Assembly (NCBI GenBank): GCA_037367405.1
Contig: JAZKJV010009784.1
Coordinates: 1,550,001-1,614,000 of the forward strand
Direction of reading: 5' to 3'
DNA length: 64,000 nt
From: Ottelia alismoides
Lineage: Eukaryota; Streptophyta; Magnoliopsida; Alismatales; Hydrocharitaceae
Shown here in pieces: positions 1 to 11,112 of this stretch. Below the pieces are notes generated by a model. The model worked only from the letters and a program-made list of their open reading frames with translations, did not search any database and was not told the origin of the DNA. The stretch's first letter is position 1. The number at the start of each line of letters is the position of its first letter. Made by a program: the position numbers and the translations under genes.

Positions 1-312
1 AAAGGTATGATATATGCTTTTGAAAAGCATACGATCGATAACAACTCCCAATGATCGAATGGGAAATTTAACGATAAAACCTTGAAGGAGACAAATCAAA
101 TAAGATCATAACTTTAGTTTTATTCTAGGTCTTTCAGCATGCAGGATGTAGGGGTACTGGGAACATTTGGGGGTGATGTGATAATCAATTGTATAACCAT
201 GAAAATTTCATTTTGAGAGAGTCATGAAATAGTTTTGGATTTTAGTGACTCCACTCATTATACTTATTCCAAACGTTGGATATTAATCTGAATGGGATTC
301 AGATGTAATGAG
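1..312 (+). repeat. Dispersed repeat R, copy 1, left part
   Basis: This stretch matches, base for base over most of its length, the reverse complement of about 27580-27890, including the phrase ACTCCCAATGATCGAATG and a shared GTTTTGGATTTTAGTGACTC block. The matching sequence in copy 2 runs without a break into what is here found at 17310 onward, so the two halves of copy 1 were separated by the LTR-D insertion. The window begins inside the repeat, so its left end is not seen. No coding potential is visible. The family is unclassified; it could be an LTR of an unrelated retroelement, because it has a TATA-like promoter near its far end. Confidence 0.75.
308..312. repeat. Target-site duplication ATGAG, left copy (LTR-D)
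   Basis: ATGAG here is repeated at 17310-17314, exactly outside the opposite end of LTR-D. The uninterrupted copy of repeat R on the other strand has a single GATGCAATGAGAAGATG at this point, which is the expected empty site. Confidence 0.85.
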
Positions 313-2530
313 TGATGAACCCAAAATTACCCTAACTAATATGTGGAATTAATGAATAAAATGTACATTGTTGACAAGCAATTCAAATTAATAAAAAACC
401 ATTAAAATTAATTATTCAATTAAAGCGAGCGGTCAAATTTATATTTTACTTGGATAAGACCAAGGTTGCACTTAAGGATGCAGTTGTCTCCTTAGGTTGA
501 TTAATAATCTATCTAGAAGCTAGGTTTTCCAAAGAAGCATTTTTTATAACTTTTTATACGATTAATACATGGAATGCAATTTCGAGCAAGTCAAAGGGTT
601 AAAATAAAAGTGAAGCTCAAATAATATACAAAAAACCTAAAACTTGGCCAAATTATGAAGAATGATTAGATTAGTGCTCTATATTTTTTTGAAATTTTTT
701 GATGCAATATGAATTAATTACGAATTAAATATTCACGCATGGTGATTTTTTACCAATTAATTTCAATCAATAACAGACCAATTTTTTTCAAAAATAAAAT
801 CATCCTAGATAGGTCTATATGAGAGGAATCTAGGAAAATTAATAAATCCTTAAAATGATGGGGTCTATAGTCTATTAAAAATTAATTACTCAAATCACTA
901 TTTACTTTATTGTGACCTCAATATATGTGCAAATATCATGAAATTTGGGCAAAATGTAAAACATACTAAAACCTATTTACTATTAATTTTCAGAATTTTT
1001 GGAGCAGTAATTAATTTAATATTAATCATGCAATGTGAAAATATTCAATTTTCCACGTAATTATTTTTATTATATCAACCATATTTTGCAAAAATTCAAT
1101 CAAACATCCACATGATAAAGCATAAATTATTATACAATGCACAATTTTTAGAATAATAAAATGATACAAAATGAACGATTAAATTAAAATTAGAACACAT
1201 GGTTCTAAATGTAGTACAAAATAAATTAAAATAATAGAAAAGATGCAAATGTAATTATCGAACTATGAAGGGTGTTCATGCAAATTTTCCACGAGGTCAC
1301 GTTGCCTCACATGCCTCACGGAAGGCTGCACTTGTGCGCGAATGCCTGGAATAAGAGGGGGGTTAAGCACAATTTGCCAAGGGGGCACATGCCTTGCACA
1401 TGCTCTGCTTGAGAGAGCTTCTACACGAGCTCTTGGAAGTTGGGGGGGGGGGGTGTTGGTGCAATTCTTCACCTACCCACATGCTTCTCATATGATGAGG
1501 AGAAGAAGGCAGCAACACGCGACATGCTGCATGTATACCGAGGGAAATGGAGCAAGCCTTGACGACACACCCCAAGAGCCCCTACAGCTGCTCTATTGCT
1601 CTACCCTTGGCTGAAAGGGGCGGTCGGATGTGCTTTGCTCGACAAGGCATTGGGAAGGCATTGTGAAGGAAATCTGGAGGGTGAAGTGGTGATGGAGGTG
1701 CTTCATAGTGGGGGTGCTCGGGGCACACAGAGTGGAGGCTGTGGCGTTGGAGGACACACAGACTGAGGGTCTGCGAGTGGAGTGCGGGGTAGTCGATTGG
1801 AGGTGGGTGGAACAAAATGATGTGATGATGGTGGAGGAGTGGCGATGGATGGTTGATAAGGACGAAGTGTTGAACGGAGAGGAAGAATGGAAGGAAACAA
1901 AGGGGGAGAGAGAAGAGGGGGAGAAGGAAAGGGAGGTTACTTGATATTCGTTGGAGAGGAAGGTAATCTCTGAGGAGCTTGCCGCTGATTCTCGCTTTGA
2001 TCTACGTTAGTGTAAACTTGGAGAAACTTGAGAAGCATGGAAACGAGCTGCGACAAGGTGAGACCCACCTTGGATATCGCCAAGATGGAGCAATAGATCG
2101 TCGTCACCTTCGAACTCGACTCCTCGTTGCTGTCACCCACGAGGAAGAGCGAAGATGGTGGCCCTCGTTTCTTTAGAATGACGGATGCGAATTCTCGCGT
2201 TCAGCGGTGGCCCCTTTATGGGTAGTTGGGCAGAGTGACTTACAGGGAGTGGAGGTCGGGGCTGATGCGATCGTGGGGGTGTGATGGTTGGGTCGTGCAA
2301 GTCATGGACGAGAGAGGGAGTGGTTGTGGAAAGGAGAGAGAGAGGGAAAGAGTGAAGAGGAGAGGGGGAACAACTGTGGGCAAGGTCGCAGGTGGTTGCA
2401 GACCTCAGGCCATCGCAGGAGGCATGCGATAGTTGCAACCACCACAAGGAGTGGAGGTTGTGGGTCCTATGTGGAGCGAGTGAGCGACATGATAGAGAAG
2501 GGGAGGGGCGCTACGTGGCATGTGTAGGGG

Positions 2531-2535
2531 TGGCC
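2531..2535. repeat. Target-site duplication TGGCC, left copy (TE-A)
   Basis: TGGCC is found directly outside both ends of TE-A (here and at 16245-16249). The exact match supports a single integration event with no later rearrangement of the ends. Confidence 0.95.
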
Positions 2536-4141
2536 TGATGACCGAAAAATTGTCTCGAGAGACTAAGGGAGATAAATATCACGGGTCGTTGCAACCTCAG
2601 TCCCTCGAAGATCGGTCAATCAAGAAAAACAGACCACCAAAGAGAAGTAATCAGTCAAAAGCTGAATATCGGTCTCGCTATTTATTTAACCTGGTATAGC
2701 AACTAGGGTCGAACACAAGGAACATGAACTGGATAAAGGCCTATGAAGTAGTCTAAAAAGCAAATAAAAAGAATAAATTTTTTAGGTGGATTTTATAATT
2801 TTTAATTTTTTTGTGATTTTTAATTATGAAGGAAATATAGAAAAATCATACAAAGTCACAATCAAGGAATTATTTAACATACAAATACAAAACAGAAAAT
2901 TAAAATAAAATTATTTTTGGATTTTATGAATTTTCAGATGTTTTTGGTAATTTTCTCAGATTTTTATCCTTTTTTGTTGATTTTCTAAAAATGAAATAAG
3001 GAAGAAAATAAATACTACAGTGCAACCATATTTGAAAGGCTATTTAAAAATATATAAATAGCCTCTAAAAATCTGGAGACAAATTTATGACAAACTACAA
3101 ATAAAAGTCCACAGATGAAATTTGGATTGAAGCAAGAAGACACTAAAATAAACAGTACCTATTTTTTTTAGAATTTTTGGAGGGTTTTATAATATTTTTA
3201 GTTGATTTTATATTTCAAACAATAATAAAAATGAAGGTTTTTGAATTTTTAAAAATATAAAATCAAAGCAAAAATGTTCCAAAAAATTATTGAAATTTTT
3301 ACACAGTGGCAGGGGCCACATGTCAAATTTCAGAAGACTTGGAGTTGATTTGTTATTTTATTCAACCAATAGAAAGGGCACAGCACACAGGGACCTAAAT
3401 GTAAGAAAAACAAGTTCTAGGGGCCTAATAAGAACACGTGCGCAAAGTATAGGGGGCTCAATATAAAATTCGCATCAAATCTAGAACATGTTTGAATTCA
3501 ACACTCACAGGGGCATAAATGCAAAAATTAAACATAACAGTTCAAAGCATAACATTCATAAACCCAGACCCAATACATGCAACGTGCACCACACACAGAG
3601 GGACTAAAATGCAATATATGAAACTACCAGGTCCAAAGTACAATTATTCCAAATTTAAAACAACTACTAAAAATAGTTACAGGACTCGAACGTAAATACA
3701 AAACTAAAGAGGGTCTAAGTGAAATTTACCCCTTTTATTACGATCCGACGGCTAAAAGGCGATCCATCTCAAATCTGACAGTGGAGAACTGTGGATGCCC
3801 CTTTGCGATGGATGCTCTGGATGAGCTCCTCAGATGATCGAACGGCTGCTATGTCTCCATAGATGATCGACTCAGATAGACCTAGAGGAGGAGACTCGAT
3901 CGGACGGCACTGGAGGATCCTCGAAGAACAGTTCGCCGGCGACTTTTATCCGACCAATACGCGTGCTCGGGACCTCCTCTGATGATGTTGAGATGGGGAA
4001 ATCAAAGCTGGAGGTGATCCGCAGCTGGTGGGGGTCTCCAATGAAGCCGGGAGCGACCGGGGTGCTCCGGCGACGATGGGGACCTGGGGCTCCTGTTCCT
4101 GAGTAATTAGGCCTCCAGATGAGGCTCCTTAGCCTTCGTAC

Positions 4142-4444
4142 CTGCACAAGAAGCAAGAGGGGTCGAGGGCAAACTGCCTCAACCCGTTAGTGGGCAAAAT
4201 GGGTGAACAGATGGGGCGATGCGTGGTTCTCCGGTGAGCGGCGGCGGAGGAGAACCTAAGTCCAGGTTCCAGGCGAACCAGGATGATCGGATGGGTGAAG
4301 AAGGTGCGGAGGAGTCTCGTGAAGATGTAGGGATGGTCGGATGGGTGAATCGATGATCGGAGTGGAGTGGATTGGCCGGCAAAGACCGACGACGTGAAAC
4401 CTAAAATATGAAAATCAAGCACAGCTACTGGCTAACAAGGGTAC
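4142..4444 (-). other. Candidate intron inside TE-A 3' LTR
   Basis: On the minus strand a donor CATCAG|GTACCC (exon ends at 4445) is followed 303 nt later by an acceptor CTTCTTGTGCAG. An inverted repeat GGGTCGAGGGC...GCCTCAACCC (4160-4185) lies just upstream of the acceptor. The same arrangement occurs in the LTRs of TE-B, LTR-F and LTR-G at similar size. In the TE-A 5' LTR the corresponding donor reads CATCAG|ATACCC, so the GT is lost there. Inference from conservation only; no transcript evidence. Confidence 0.4.
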
Positions 4445-4694
4445 CTGATGGTCGAGATCGTCTGTGGTGGAGGTCTGCTACCTCTTAGGGTCTTCGCCTC
4501 GATGGAGTGATGCCTCCAGAGGCTCGGGCTACGCCGCTGGCAGAGCTCGACGATGATGGTCGCCGGACCTAGGGCTACACTCCAAACACTCACTGCAACA
4601 CGCTCCCACACTCGCTGTCACTCGAGGAGCAAGGTGGAGGTCACTGGGGTTGAAGACGGAGGCCAAAGGTGGGAGGAGGAAGAAGAAGGGGCCT

Positions 4695-4702
4695 CATTTA
4701 TA
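4695..4702 (-). promoter_or_regulatory. TATA box in TE-A 3' LTR
   Basis: Minus-strand TATAAATGAGGCC lies about 250 nt upstream of the candidate intron donor. The same box sits at the equivalent place in the 5' LTR (14680-14673). Confidence 0.5.
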
Positions 4703-6262
4703 AGATGAGAAACACCAATTTTTGAATGAAACTTCGACGTGCAAAACGAGGCGGGAAAATTGAAATTTTGTATGGGCGAAGATGAGAGTTGAAAAATCTT
4801 TATTTTGGTGAAGAAATCAACTCGATCCGATCAGCATTCCGCTCTAGAAAATTTGGAGAAAACGGCTTGATGAGCAGTTTATTTGGGCTGAAGGAGGAAA
4901 AGGACGAAATAGGGAAAAGGACGAAACATCATATTAAATAAGAGATAAATAAAATAAATAGATAAATAAATGGTTTTAAATTATAAAATAATGAAAAAAT
5001 AATGTTAATAATTTAATAAATAATTTTATGATGAGTTTTAATAAATAAAATAAATTAATTAAATAAGGTAAAATATAAGAACCTTTATTAATAGGTATAA
5101 AATACCTATATGATAAATACTTTATTATAATTTTTCATTATTTTCTGATTTTATAATTATTATTTTTATTTTATATAATTAAAATAAATATATACAAAAT
5201 ATTTAAAAATACATTATGTACACAAATAAATAAGAAAGTAAATAAATAAAAATATATACAATATATACATATATACAAGTATACCCATAAGGTCCCAAAA
5301 CTTACTTTCTGCATATTAACTCTGATTTCATTGAAACCACTTTTATTTGATAGATATTTTTTTAATGAACTTTAAAAGTGAGTACACTCAAATCGGAGTT
5401 CATACGACCGAGTTGTGAGGTTTGGAAGTTAGGCTTTACGGCTTTTAGATTTTGAGATTTATTGGTATTTATTCACATTTATCTTTAAGTTATATTTTTG
5501 TATTTTTCTAGTGATTTTTATGAACATTTCAGAAAAATAATTAAGTTATTTATAGTTAAAATAAATAAATAGAAAATAAAAAGTTTTATACACATAATGT
5601 ACAAATATACAAAGGGATCCAAATGCCAAAACTCACACATCTTATTCCGTGATTTTTTTTCGTATTTTTAATAAATATTATTAATATAAAATGAAGTTTA
5701 AAAGTGAGGTTGGTCAATTTGGAGTTTTCTATAAATAGTTATGAATCTGAGAAGTTGGACTTTTAGGCTTTTTAGTTCATTGTATTTATTTATTTATTGA
5801 AAATTTTTTGATATTTTTATAAATTATGATACATTATTACACACAACTTTCAAGAAGGAAATATCTTTATTTGAAGTTGTTTTATTAACAAATAAAATAG
5901 GTGAAAATATGCGCAAGGTGGAAAATGGTGAATATGTACAAGTGAGATTTGGTTTTCTTGATTTTTATATGTTATGGACCCTATCTCCCCCTACTTTATT
6001 CCTGGCCGATCATGTCATTTCTCGACATTCTCTCGGGTTTCTGGTCAGTCTGCATTTATTCCATAAATACACCATTCTTTATTTCTTTTCTTTTTCTTTT
6101 CTTCTTTATTCTTTTATTTTGGTTAAAAAGAATGATAAATGTACATTATTGACAAATAGATGGTGAATGGTAAATAATGATAGTTAGTGGATATATACAC
6201 GTGTTTTATTAAGGATTCTAGCTAAACTAAAAGAATAAAGACGTTGAATCATGGATTCATCA

Positions 6263-6276
6263 TTCCCCTATACTTT
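6263..6276 (-). promoter_or_regulatory. Polypurine tract of TE-A
   Basis: On the minus strand AAAGTATAGGGGAA directly abuts the 3' LTR start TGATGAATCC. This is the expected position and composition of the plus-strand DNA primer. The same core, AAGTATAGGGG, recurs inside the hairpin array at 8375-8865. Confidence 0.85.
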
Positions 6277-7480
6277 ACCTTTGCTAGTCCCTTAGCAAAC
6301 ACTTATTCAAAGAAGAAGTGAAAAAGAAAAAAATAAGAAAAGAAAAAGGAAAGAATTTAGAACAATATTGATTATTAAACTTATCTTCATAAAATTGAAG
6401 TATGGAGCTCAGTCAGATCTTTGGATTATTAGTTTGTCGGGACCTTATTGGGGTCTAGGTTTAAGACTCAACAGCCTCTAAGTTCCACCATTTTATGGTC
6501 AAGACTCCTCAATAATCCAGATCAGAACAAGTCTATATACGCAAACTCTAATGACCATGTATCGTTCCTTGTACCGTGTAAGTGATATGTAGATCCCCAC
6601 CTAAGAAATGACAAAGAAACAACCTCCCTCAACAAGGTAACTCTAATTCCTCAGTCTAGCAGCTCTTTCCTCGAGGAGCGGGGTATTCCCTTCTAAGTTC
6701 AAGTTCAACCAACTCAAGAAGAGGGGGAAAGAAGAGAATGGATCGTGGCTAGTGTAGCCACGTGTCCCTGGGAGCCCAACCAGTGTAGCTAAGTCTCCCA
6801 CTGCAAGGTTCATGAGATGAGAACGTGTGATACATAAGCTTTGCTTTATTGACAATATATACACCGAGATGCATTTTATTTTCAATCAGGATTGTCCATT
6901 TTTTTTGGAGTTTTCCTTGATTTTGCATTTCTCTCTCTCTTTTTTTTTCATATATACAAAATATCTACATGGTGCAGCATATACATAAGGAGTTTTTCTT
7001 CTTGAGCCAGCAGGCTATCCCTCTTTTGAAGCTTTATTGCAACCCACAACTCCTGTCTTTAGACCTCAACACCACCATACCAAGATGAGATGCACTTCCT
7101 TCACTAAAAGAAGACGAGAGGTTCCGCCTAGAAGTACTACCCTCGTATGCTACCCCAAGCCAAAGGAAATTGCCTCCTCACCACCTCATTCGTAGAGAGC
7201 TATGTGTAAGGTGATGGTCCAAGTAAAGCCATCGTCTATGAGAGTCATGTGTGAGTTGTTAAGTGTTCTACTTAGTCTTATCAAGATGACATGTGAACAT
7301 AGCCTAGTGGACTTAAAGAACTAAGTCACTAATGGACCTGAAAAGTCCTAACCCCAAATCATATAAGGTTCCTCTGAGAATTAGGTGGATTAAGGTCTTA
7401 ACCAAGCTCCATTTTCCAATTTTATTGTAGACTAGTTTAAATGTCAATACTATTCTAAAAAACATGCAAATGCATATGCA
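6277..7480 (-). other. TE-A conserved 3' untranslated region
   Basis: No coding frame. The sequence is conserved with TE-B (46150-47300) and, in the sense direction, TE-C (about 41500-42415 plus 55653-55840). Shared blocks include the CTCGAGGA...GGGGTATTCCC segment near 6670, the CAACCCACAACTCC segment near 7040, and the strip of ordered phrases around AACTTAGAGGCTGTTGAGTC in sense. Such strong conservation without an open frame suggests a role at RNA level, such as packaging or plus-strand priming. Confidence 0.7.
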
Positions 7481-8335
7481 ACCAAAATATTTACAAAACT
7501 TTTAAAAGAACATAAAATGAAAGACAAAATCTTTTGAAAAGTTTTTCAAAGAATTTTACAATTTTTAAGGATTTTATCTTTTTCAATTTTATGTCTTTTC
7601 AATAGTGAATTACATACATTTACAATAATTTACAAGGCTTTTATACACAATTTACAAAGAGTTTTAAACAACAAGACTATACAAGTATTATAAACATTTT
7701 ATATAAAGTTTTACAAAAAGAATTTTTATTTACAGGTTTTATGTACAAATCTTACAAGTGCATTTTAAAAGAATTTATATACAAGTTGTAAATTACATAA
7801 ATTACAAATAATTGTGTCTTTTATTCACATGTGGTTTTTTTTATAAAAATAATTTTTATACCCATAATTTATATCCCATGTGACAAAATATTTTACAAAA
7901 CTTTACAAACCATTTTACAAAATTTTTCAAAACATTTTACAAAATATTTATAAATAATTTTGAAAATAATTTTACAAATGATTTTACAAAACTTTTACAA
8001 ATCATTTTACAAATAATTTTACTAAAATTTTGCAAATATTTTATTTTCACACATTTTACAAACATTTGTACAATATACATAATTTTGATACGAAAATAAG
8101 TTACAAACATTTTGCAAACAAAACAATTTTTACAAATATTTTACAAATCATCTGTACAAAAATAATTTTACAAAGGTTTTTACAAATAATTTTTACAAAT
8201 AACTTTACAAAATGTTTTACAAAATATTTTACAAAACTTTTTACAAAAGAGTTTACAAACATTTTTACAAATATTTTTGAAAACATTTTTATTCCAATTT
8301 TATAAATAATAGCCATATTATTTAAATACAAAAGT
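7481..8335 (-). repeat. Degenerate TTTGTAAAA-type tract of TE-A
   Basis: About 850 bp made of short degenerate units, on the plus strand variants of TTTTACAAA separated by a few A/T-rich bases, densest at 7880-8280. A frame that stays open through the repeats is a product of the repeat period, not a gene. Equivalent tracts occur in TE-B (about 47320-47640) and TE-C (about 41130-41420). Confidence 0.75.
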
Positions 8336-8374
8336 ACTTGTTATGGCTAAAGTATATATACAATATATACGACA

Positions 8375-8865
8375 CCCCCTATACTTTGCTCGAACTATGT
8401 CCTCATAGTGATCAAAGAGTGACAAAGGAAGACATAACTTGTGCTAAGTATAGAAAAGTGAAAAGAATCCTATACTACAATGACTCAAAGAATAAAAAAT
8501 GAAATGAATGGAAGTCGGTGATCCCTACCATACTTAAGATCAAGTGATCCTAAGTATAGACGACTGTACAAACGGGGAAGACTGAGGAAGAGAATATACG
8601 AAATCAACGAATCCACTTGTCCCCCTATACCTAGGGTAAAAGATCCATAAGTATAGAAAATAATATCAACAGTTGAGGGACAAGAGAGGGAATAGAAGAG
8701 ACCGAGACAAATGTATACAAGATAAAAGGACAACATTACTCCCCCTACACTTAGGGTGAAGGATCCCTAAGTATAGGCAACAACATGAGTAATAAAACGG
8801 AATGAGAATGAACAACTCAGTGTCTACACGCCCTATACTTAGGATAGAGTACATCCTAAGTATAG
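8375..8865 (-). repeat. TE-A array of five PPT-like stem-loops
   Basis: Five inverted repeats spaced about 90 bp apart: 8375-8453 (long imperfect stem), 8530-8557, 8621-8656, 8741-8777 and 8833-8865. The arms are variants of CTATACTTAGG and CCTAAGTATAG. Changes in one arm are often matched in the other, for example CTTAGGAT with ATCCTAAG and CTTAGGGT with TCCCTAAG. Read in the sense direction, one arm plus the following bases gives AAGTATAGGGGG-like runs, the same core as the element's own PPT. Confidence 0.85.
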
Positions 8866-9015
8866 CAAAAATAATCCTAAACGAGACATGGGGTGTAAAA
8901 CAAAAGCGGAAGAAACAAGGAACAAATCAAGACGAAACACGTATATACAAAGTAGACAATGTTGAGGTGCCTCTCAACAAGCGCTAGAGTTTACGCCCCT
9001 AGCTGGGCGCAAAGG

Positions 9016-11112
9016 CTAGGACAATGCAGTATCAAGGTTCAGGACGACATCTGTAAGGCAAATGTCGTACTGCCATTGTAGTCTCTGTATGAGAACAACA
9101 AAGAGCTCAACAGTGTAAACGATGACACCCAAATAAGAAATCAGGTGGGTGTCTGCTACCGGGTAAAGAGATAGGAAGATAAAATCAGGATCCGGTAGCA
9201 CAAATGAAATCGTCGGCTCGAGATCAGAATGGAGTGGAAGGGTAGAGCCAAAGAAATCAAACGTGGAGAAAGAAGGATCAGTCATGGAATCCTCCAAGTC
9301 AATCACCATCTCAAAAAGGTATGGAAAGTCAAGATCAGGAGACTCACTAAGAAAACTGATATCCGAAGCACATAATGGAGAAAAATCAGATAGATCATCG
9401 AATATCTCAAAGATCGACTCATCCTCACGAGGGTCGTCGAGGAGAGAAAACTCAGACTCAAAAAGATCAGAAATATCATAAGACTCGGTGTCATGATTCG
9501 ACAGATCGGATACACATCTAGGAAGTGAAATTGAGTACACAACGCATGTGGCATTCTCTCGCAGATAACCCTCGAGGAGTAATGCAAAATCATCAGTGAA
9601 GAAAAAGGAATCAGAATCTAACTGGGAATCTGCGTCATGGTCAAGCACCCACTCCTCACACCAAAATGCCTCATCAGCTGAAAACAGCCTTTGAACAATC
9701 TGGAAACAGAAAATGGTACTGATCAACAATGCGGAAGCCGTCAAAGTGTCTGAAACCGATCCTCGAGCTACGACAGTGCTGGCTATCATCTGGTCCTCAT
9801 GAAATGTATCTATCTCATCAAACTGGAGGACAAAAGGCTCAAATATGGGGCTATCAATATCTGTCATCTCAAAATGGTGTCCCACATCTATCTCTGGCTG
9901 CTGGGCTAGATCGAGATATCCATATGAATCCGAGAAGTACCTCTGAGAAGTAAAATCTAACTGGTCCTGACATGGAAACTAGAAAGGCTGAAAGAACGGC
10001 TGAAACGGCGTGGGCTCCTCCTCTATTTCTTGGAATACCGAAAGAGGTGGTATCCGAGAATCCTGAACTGTGAAGTGCAGAACTGGCCCAAACTCTGGCT
10101 GGAAGACCAATAGAAACTCGATCAATGTCTGGAAATGGAAACTCACGATGGCTGGCTCGTCGTCAATCATCTACTCTAATGTAGTATCCATGTCCTCTGG
10201 CTGGTGTGTGATCTCTGAATCCTCATGAAGTATATCACACGTAACTGGTACTGCATCTCTCTCGTGTGTTGTCCCGAAAAAATCATCTCGTGAAGACTGG
10301 GAAGTCAACGAGATGTCAGAAAGCTCTCCAAAGATGGTCCAAAGTGAATCCATATCGAGACTATGGTGTGAACCACCACACGAGGCATCGACCAGTGTCT
10401 GCTGCTCGGTGGTCATCCCCCTATAGAAGATCTGTACAAGGTCAGTCTTTGAGATTCCATGCTCTGGAAATCTCCTCAAGAGGTCAAGAAACCTCAGTCA
10501 CGAATCATGCAATGGCTCCTGGGGGTCTACTGAAAAATTTGTGATGAAAGACCGCATCATATCTACTTTACGCTGGGGGTAGAATCTATGCAATAACAAT
10601 GACCATAAATCACCCCATGTAGCAAACTTCCTTCCCAACCGTCTGTGCCAACTCTTGGCTCTACCCTGAAGTGTGAAAGGGAAGGTCATAAGCTATAACT
10701 CCTCAGAAGTGATATCTGAATATGATCGTGATCCACAAAACTCCCCAAACTCAGAAAGATGAAGATATGGCTCCTCGTGCACTTCCCCTGAAAACTTCGG
10801 CAGTCTCTGAATGAACTCTAAGTCTAGAATGAAGGGACTAAATGTAGAAGCTGACTGTGCTCCATGATCTGGCTACTCATCCGTCATCCTAACATAGAAT
10901 TCGTCTGAAGCTCGCAACTGCTCAATGTGATCTTTGCGGGCGTCAACTCCAAGCTCAGCATGCCCAGTAGAAAGAGAAAATAGAGTAGAGGAAGAAGGAG
11001 AAAGAGAAGAGAGGTCGATCTGAGTTCCGACCTCATACGAAGGCAAACGAGAATGATGTGGATGAAAAAATGGAGCCGCAAGATCCGGCTGAAGAGAACA
11101 TCGATCCATCAT
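9016..11112 (-). pseudogene. TE-A gag with acidic C-terminal extension (five in-frame stops)
   Basis: A single minus-strand frame of 699 codons from ATG at 11112 to the stop at 9016, with no frameshift but with stops at 10873, 10693, 10498, 10171 and 9979 (lowest coordinate of each). Order: Ser/Pro-rich N-terminus (about 1-75); gag capsid-like core with LPKFSGE and EEPYLHL (about 105-125), FPFTLQGRAKSWHRRL (about 144-159) and LVQIFYRGM followed by DASCGG (about 224-246), the Retrotrans_gag pattern of Athila elements; then an Asp/Glu/Ser-rich region (about 410-698). There is no CCHC zinc knuckle. Family role: capsid protein of the cytoplasmic particle that packages element RNA. The last 35 residues or so are strongly conserved with TE-B. 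Confidence 0.85.

Larger units (their letters stand above)
2536..6262 (-). repeat. TE-A 3' LTR
   Basis: 3.73-kb repeat matching 12398-16244 throughout. It begins TGATGACC on the plus strand and ends TTCATCA. It contains, in sense order from the right, the U3 region, a TATAAAT box near 4702-4695, a candidate intron (4444-4142), and an AT-rich remainder. Antisense open frames inside it are not genes. Confidence 0.92.

Noticed and set aside
8030..8305. 91-codon frame with repeated Phe-Thr-Lys/Asn residues
   Set aside because: Product of the TTTTACAAA tract, whose repeat spacing keeps a frame open by chance.
8375..8865. Regularly spaced repeats resembling a CRISPR array
   Set aside because: The units are palindromic retroelement stem-loops of variable sequence in a plant genome, with no cas genes.
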